A DNA stretch of 9,345 bases from Candidatus Aegiribacteria sp. GTDB taxonomy: Bacteria; Fermentibacterota; Fermentibacteria; Fermentibacterales; Fermentibacteraceae. Positions within the stretch are counted from its first letter, which is position 1. The number at the start of each line of letters is the position of its first letter. The stretch is from positions 1 to 9,345 of the forward strand of contig DAOWAG010000026.1 in the NCBI GenBank assembly GCA_030634715.1, read 5' to 3'. The notes beneath the pieces were generated by a model. That model did not search any database. It was not told where the DNA came from and was given only the letters and a program-made list of their open reading frames with translations. Shown here one piece after another: positions 6,624 to 9,345 of this stretch. The position numbers and the translations under genes are program-made.

Positions 6624-7301
6624 ATGAGGAAAGCAGCGGTTATGCTGGGAATCTTTGCACTCGCGATGATTGCAGGTTGCGGTCAGCAGGAACAGGAAGC
6701 TCAAGTTCCGGAACAGGACACATTACCGGTAATTACAATCATTAATGGGCTTGAAGCCTGGAATATCTATGCCATACTGATTGATCCTTCGGATTCTCCA
6801 TGGGGTGAAGATAGACTTGGTGAAGATGAGATACTTGCCCCTGGTGAATCCTTTACACTTGAGGTTACCGAGGGTTCATGGGATATAATGGTTACCGATG
6901 AAGACTTCGATACTTACACTCTCTGGCAGGTTGAGATAGGATCAGAGGGTTACGTCTGGAATGTAACTCTTGAAGATATTGATACAGCGTGGGATGAAGA
7001 AGAATTCGGTGAGCAACTCATTCTTGAGACAGGTGAGGGAGCCGCACCAGTTGTCATAACCAATAATCTTGATGGATGGGATATCTATTTTGTCTACGTC
7101 AGCCCACCGGACAGTGACTGGGGTGATGATTGTCTCGGCATGGATATCCTTGCACAGGATGATGAAATCACTGTATGGGTTGATCCTGGAAACTACGACA
7201 TCCGGGCAGAGGATGTAGACGGCGACACATACACACTCTGGGACGTTGAGGTCGATGTCGACGGATATTACTGGTTTGTCACTCTTGAGGATATAGATTA
7301 G
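6624..7301 (+). CDS. Acidic lipoprotein made of two tandem about 84-residue domains
   Basis: This 225-residue protein has a clear lipoprotein signal: MRKAAVMLGIFALAMIAGC, lipobox IAGC, cleavage before Cys19. A Gln/Glu-rich linker follows (residues 20-35), then two homologous domains at 36-120 and 143-225. Matching landmarks are W-N/D-I-Y (46-49; 152-155), DSxWGxDxLG (57-66; 163-172), an S/N-W/Y-DI turn (85-88; 190-193), DxDxDTYTLW-x-VE (92-104; 197-209) and a shared VTLEDID (114-120; 219-225). Aromatic and beta-strand-like segments alternate with Asp/Glu loops, suggesting small beta-sandwich domains. The DVDGDT loop looks like a possible calcium site (inference). I chose the ATG at 6624 because AGGAGG lies 9 bases upstream and it starts the signal peptide. 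The ATG at 6567 would add 19 residues that spoil it. I recognise no named family and assign no function; an outer-surface or periplasmic role is likely. Confidence 0.82.
   Translation: MRKAAVMLGIFALAMIAGCGQQEQEAQVPEQDTLPVITIINGLEAWNIYAILIDPSDSPWGEDRLGEDEILAPGESFTLEVTEGSWDIMVTDEDFDTYTLWQVEIGSEGYVWNVTLEDIDTAWDEEEFGEQLILETGEGAAPVVITNNLDGWDIYFVYVSPPDSDWGDDCLGMDILAQDDEITVWVDPGNYDIRAEDVDGDTYTLWDVEVDVDGYYWFVTLEDID
6729..6983 (+). repeat. First copy of the duplicated lipoprotein domain
   Basis: This stretch encodes residues 36-120 of the acidic lipoprotein, 85 residues from VITIINGLEAW to VTLEDID. It aligns with the second copy at 7050-7298 along its whole length with only small length differences. 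The DNA of the two copies has diverged well beyond simple recent duplication. Confidence 0.8.
7050..7298 (+). repeat. Second copy of the duplicated lipoprotein domain
   Basis: This stretch encodes residues 143-225, 83 residues from VVITNNLDGW to VTLEDID. Compared with copy one it has a more regular acidic loop (EDVDGDTYTLW) and a unique Cys170 inside the WG-x-D-x-LG element. A Glu/Asp-rich linker of 22 residues joins the copies. Confidence 0.8.
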
Positions 7302-7308
7302 CAAAATA

Positions 7309-7344
7309 AGAACCCGTGGAGCGCGAAAGCACTCCACGGGTTCT
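7309..7344. terminator. Bidirectional intrinsic terminator between convergent genes
   Basis: AGAACCCGTGGAG (7309-7321) pairs perfectly with CTCCACGGGTTCT (7332-7344), 13 base pairs. It extends past one C-A mismatch by two more pairs to a GAAA tetraloop on the plus strand. On the minus strand the stem runs into TATTTT, giving a good terminator for rpsD. On the plus strand it is followed by CTCTTCT, a weaker T-rich tail, eight bases after the lipoprotein stop. It serves both converging transcripts. Confidence 0.9.
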
Positions 7345-7361
7345 CTTCTAAGTACAATTTT

Positions 7362-7970
7362 CTATTTGGAGTAGAACTCCACTACCATTCTTTCATCAAC
7401 TTCCAGCGGCACATCTTCCCTTGCAGGAAGCATCTTCATGATGATTTTTCTGGTTGCAGGATCAACATCCATGAAGGGTGGAATACCAATTCCGGACCCC
7501 TCGGTAATATTTTCCTCAACAGCTTTTAGTTTCTTACTTTTCTCCTTGAGAGAAATAACATCCCCGACCTTCACTGAGAATGAAGGGATATCAACTTTTC
7601 TGCCGTTCACGGTTACATGCCCGTGACCGACAAGCTGGCGCGCTGAGGGTATTGATCTCACAAAACCGGATCTGGCTACAACATTGTCCAGTCTGCGCTC
7701 AATTAGCTGAAGCAGGTTATGACCTGTCTCACCCTTCATGGTCGCGGCTTTGGCGAAATATTTTCGCAGCTGCTTCTCAGAGAGACCGTAGTTGAATCGA
7801 ATCTTCTGTTTCTCGATCAACTGCAGCCTGTAAGTGGATTCACGTCTTCTGTGCCATCTTCCGCCATGCTCTCCTGGAGGATTCTGGTTAGTGGGTTCTT
7901 TTCGTGTCAGGCCCGGTAAAGGCCCCAGGGATCTGATTTTGCGGAGTTTCGGACCGCGGTATCTTGACAT
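7362..7970 (-). CDS. rpsD: 30S ribosomal protein S4
   Basis: This 202-residue protein is normal length for bacterial S4, which binds 16S rRNA early in small-subunit assembly. The N-terminus MSRYRGPKLRKIRSLG, then LPGLT and NPPGEHGGR, the YRLQLIEKQKIRFNYGLSEKQLRKYF block, and the S4 RNA-binding domain (RRLDNVVARSGFVRSIPSARQLVGHGHVTVNG, about 92-124) are all clear. The protein has no cysteine, so it is the zinc-free C-minus type, and its wording resembles the cyanobacterial and plastid branch. GGAGGT lies 7 bases before the ATG at 7970. It stands alone here, without rpsM, rpsK, rpoA or rplQ beside it, so it is outside the usual alpha operon. The C-terminal PAREDVPLEVDERMVVEFYSK matches the family end. 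It ends at the shared terminator. Confidence 0.97.
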   Translation of the reverse strand: MSRYRGPKLRKIRSLGPLPGLTRKEPTNQNPPGEHGGRWHRRRESTYRLQLIEKQKIRFNYGLSEKQLRKYFAKAATMKGETGHNLLQLIERRLDNVVARSGFVRSIPSARQLVGHGHVTVNGRKVDIPSFSVKVGDVISLKEKSKKLKAVEENITEGSGIGIPPFMDVDPATRKIIMKMLPAREDVPLEVDERMVVEFYSK

Positions 7971-8090
7971 TCAGCAACCTCCGTGTCTCTGCGCCGCACG
8001 ATAGTTATCGCGGCATGATAATCTCACCGGCACTCACCGGTGAACTGTGCTCGGACAGCCATTATCAGTACTAAGGCGCAATTAGTAATA
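7971..8090 (-). promoter_or_regulatory. Structured rpsD leader, possible S4 autoregulatory region
   Basis: About 120 bases would precede the rpsD ATG if the promoter call is right. They contain a hairpin at 7993-8014: a 4-base-pair CGAT/ATCG stem with a 4-base loop, a 2-base bulge, then GCCG/CGGC. It ends 12-14 bases upstream of the GGAGGT. They also contain a direct repeat CTCACCGG (8023-8030 and 8033-8040) and a perfect 10-base palindrome TCACCGGTGA (8034-8043). S4 is known to repress its own mRNA by binding leader structures in E. coli and Bacillus. Whether this leader does so is inference. Confidence 0.4.
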
Positions 8091-8097
8091 ACGATGA

Positions 8098-8127
8098 AAT
8101 CTAGTGCTACAGGCTATGATGCGTCAA
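8098..8127 (-). promoter_or_regulatory. Candidate sigma-70-type promoter for rpsD
   Basis: On the minus strand TTGACG (8127-8122, 5 of 6 matches) is followed after 18 bases by TAGATT (8103-8098, 4 of 6). This predicts a start near 8090 and a leader of about 120 bases. It lies between the protease gene and rpsD, where a promoter is expected for a monocistronic ribosomal gene. Confidence 0.4.
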
Positions 8128-8132
8128 GGTAG

Positions 8133-8191
8133 TTGGGGACATGCAGCAGAGAACAAGTTTATTGGGGACACCCATAGAGTTGAGTGTCCCC
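8133..8191. repeat. GGGGACAC inverted repeat with an extra half copy
   Basis: GGGGACAC (8164-8171) pairs perfectly with GTGTCCCC (8184-8191) around a 12-base loop. A further TTGGGGACA at 8133-8141 repeats the left arm TTGGGGACA (8162-8170) 29 bases away. It lies 9 bases past the protease stop, so it could act as a 3' hairpin, but no T-run follows on the minus strand (AATAAACTTG). The arrangement of one hairpin plus a repeated arm resembles REP/REPIN-type palindromes or the end of a small non-autonomous element. Which it is cannot be decided from one copy. Confidence 0.55.
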
Positions 8192-8199
8192 GTATGCTG

Positions 8200-9345
8200 T
8201 TATCTGATGACCACGCAGGATCGAACCACGGTTTCTCCACCTGAGGTAAGTCTCAGAAGGTAGATTCCACCTGGAATGGGCGATCCGTTTGAATCGTCTC
8301 CAGCCCATGTAACCGAGTGCGTGCCGGAGAGTTGATCCCCGGAAACCAGATTCCGCACAATCCTTCCGGATATATCGTAAATATCAAGTGATGCTGTACC
8401 GGAAGAAGCAAGAGTGTAAGTAAATACTGAGGATACTGCGAAGGGGTTCGGGCTTGGAGCGGAAAGCGAGAAGTCGTACAAGGCATCCGGTCCATCCTCT
8501 ATTCCTGTAGCAACAACAGCATAGCCCACATAGGGATAACGGTTATGGAACGTAGAGGTAATCGTGACATCTTCAGAAGACGGAATTGTAGGTATTTCAA
8601 GCGTCACGAGACCAGAAGCATCGGTGTAACCGCTTTCAAGCAGAACATCACCCTGCACAATACCTACAAGTGCACCTTCGACAGGAGAACCTGCTGCAGT
8701 AACAGTAACATTCCAGGGACCGGGTGATATGTTACCCCAGTGATCCGCGTCAAGATGGACAAGCGGTGATGTTTCAGTGAAAATATCAAATTCGGGACAG
8801 CCGAAAATCATATGCATGTTGCTGTTGCTGGTGCTTCCGGTGTACTGATACGCTTTGATCTTGCCGTAATCGAAGGCAGCTCCCATATGGTACATTTCCT
8901 CTTCGAAGTAACCTTTGAACTGGTACAGAGCCAGTGAATCGGTGGGTCCCACCGGGCTGTTCATGGTGGCTCCCATGAAGCCTATGGCTCCTTTAGGTGA
9001 AGCTATGCTGCCGTAGCTCATCCAAGCTTCTCCGAAGCAGGTGGTCGAGCCGTCGAAAGCGGCATTCTGACACGCGATGGAACTGATCCAGGGGAGGCGC
9101 CTGCCATTGCTTAGAGCGTCAACATTACTGTTGCTGAATCCTGTTGTACCCCATGCTGTTAGACTGCCATGACCGATATAACTGAGAAGAGAAAGACCAC
9201 TGTTCACTTCAGCTGATATGTTCGATATTGTGGGAGGAATACCGCCGTAGGAGCTGCTGTTACAGTATAGGGTTGTAGGCATTCCATGATCCAAGAAAAT
9301 ATTAGCGTATCTCCATGACATCCATGGGTCCTGAAAATCTGTCGA
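8200..9345 (-). CDS. Gingipain-like C25 cysteine protease with Ig-like and FlgD-like sorting domains, C-terminal part
   Basis: The last 381 residues are present and the frame is open to the window edge. The Met at 9321 is internal, because STDFQDPW reads in frame before it. Residues about 40-185 match the catalytic half of family C25. YIGHGSLTAWG carries the catalytic His59, SIACQNAAFDG carries the nucleophile Cys92, and CFGEAWM and KGAIGFMGATMNS follow. The His-Cys spacing of 33 equals that of RgpB. Residues about 194-280 form an Ig-like domain of the kind that follows the gingipain catalytic domain. The last 89 residues (SAPSPNPF, LDIYDISGRIVRNL, THSVTWAGDDSNGSPIPGGIY) are a FlgD-like, type IX secretion-style C-terminal domain. 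It is probably exported and cell-surface or released, degrading protein. The substrate preference and propeptide lie outside the window. A TAA stop lies at 8202-8200. Confidence 0.9.
   Translation of the reverse strand, partial: STDFQDPWMSWRYANIFLDHGMPTTLYCNSSSYGGIPPTISNISAEVNSGLSLLSYIGHGSLTAWGTTGFSNSNVDALSNGRRLPWISSIACQNAAFDGSTTCFGEAWMSYGSIASPKGAIGFMGATMNSPVGPTDSLALYQFKGYFEEEMYHMGAAFDYGKIKAYQYTGSTSNSNMHMIFGCPEFDIFTETSPLVHLDADHWGNISPGPWNVTVTAAGSPVEGALVGIVQGDVLLESGYTDASGLVTLEIPTIPSSEDVTITSTFHNRYPYVGYAVVATGIEDGPDALYDFSLSAPSPNPFAVSSVFTYTLASSGTASLDIYDISGRIVRNLVSGDQLSGTHSVTWAGDDSNGSPIPGGIYLLRLTSGGETVVRSCVVIR

Noticed and set aside
6942..7337. 131-residue open frame on the minus strand opposite the acidic lipoprotein
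   Set aside because: It lies antisense to a gene with a clear signal peptide and an internal repeat, runs through the terminator hairpin, and resembles no family.
7971..8199. tRNA or a small coding gene between rpsD and the protease gene
   Set aside because: No cloverleaf can be folded with a T-arm consensus, and the only short frames lack ribosome binding sites and run through the inverted repeat.
9319..9321. ATG at 9321 as the start of the protease gene
   Set aside because: The frame stays open to the window edge, there is no ribosome binding site before it, and it falls inside the C25 catalytic domain.
1..9345. CRISPR array, insertion sequence or phage genes
   Set aside because: No spaced direct repeats, transposase, integrase or structural phage gene was seen on either strand.

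Overview
The window reads as chromosomal DNA of a free-living bacterium, probably from the FCB-like radiation or a neighbouring candidate phylum such as Fermentibacteria or Aegiribacteria. The taxon is an inference. It rests on a secreted gingipain-type (family C25) protease with a FlgD-like, type IX secretion-style C-terminal domain, on two small signal-peptide lipoproteins, and on a cysteine-free S4 ribosomal protein encoded apart from other ribosomal genes. Base composition looks moderate and even, and no insertion sequence, integrase, phage gene or CRISPR array is visible.

Minus-strand block, 5942 down to 1. Six genes are packed head to tail with 4-8 base overlaps or a 1-base gap: a GGDEF diguanylate cyclase with an unassigned C-terminal domain, a YtcJ-type amidohydrolase, nadC (NAD synthesis), coaX (type III pantothenate kinase), a stand-alone coaC-type PPC decarboxylase, and mtnA (methylthioribose-1-phosphate isomerase). 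After 153 non-coding bases comes the first 69 codons of dnaK, which starts with TTG and is cut by the window edge. The six-gene block is almost certainly one transcription unit with translational coupling. It joins NAD, CoA and methionine-salvage enzymes to a c-di-GMP enzyme and a metal-dependent hydrolase of unknown substrate.

Plus-strand pair, 6071-7301. Two short lipoprotein genes diverge from the operon. The first looks like an NTF2/DUF4878-type lipoprotein. The second is very acidic and made of two tandem copies of an about 84-residue domain carrying WG-x-D-x-LG, DxDxDTYTLW and VTLEDID signatures. This is the least familiar protein in the window. A strong bidirectional hairpin terminator (7309-7344) separates it from the convergent rpsD.

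Minus-strand right end, 9345 down to 7362. The C-terminal 381 residues of a C25 cysteine protease, with the catalytic His/Cys pair, an Ig-like domain and a FlgD-like sorting domain, are followed by a 229-base gap. This gap holds a GGGGACAC inverted repeat with an extra half copy, a candidate rpsD promoter, and a structured rpsD leader with a palindrome, a direct repeat and a hairpin. Then comes rpsD itself.

Most of the window is ordinary housekeeping sequence. The items most worth following up are the duplicated acidic lipoprotein domain, the diguanylate cyclase with a non-canonical signature and extra domain at the head of a cofactor operon, the CoaC without CoaB, and the repeat and leader structures around rpsD.
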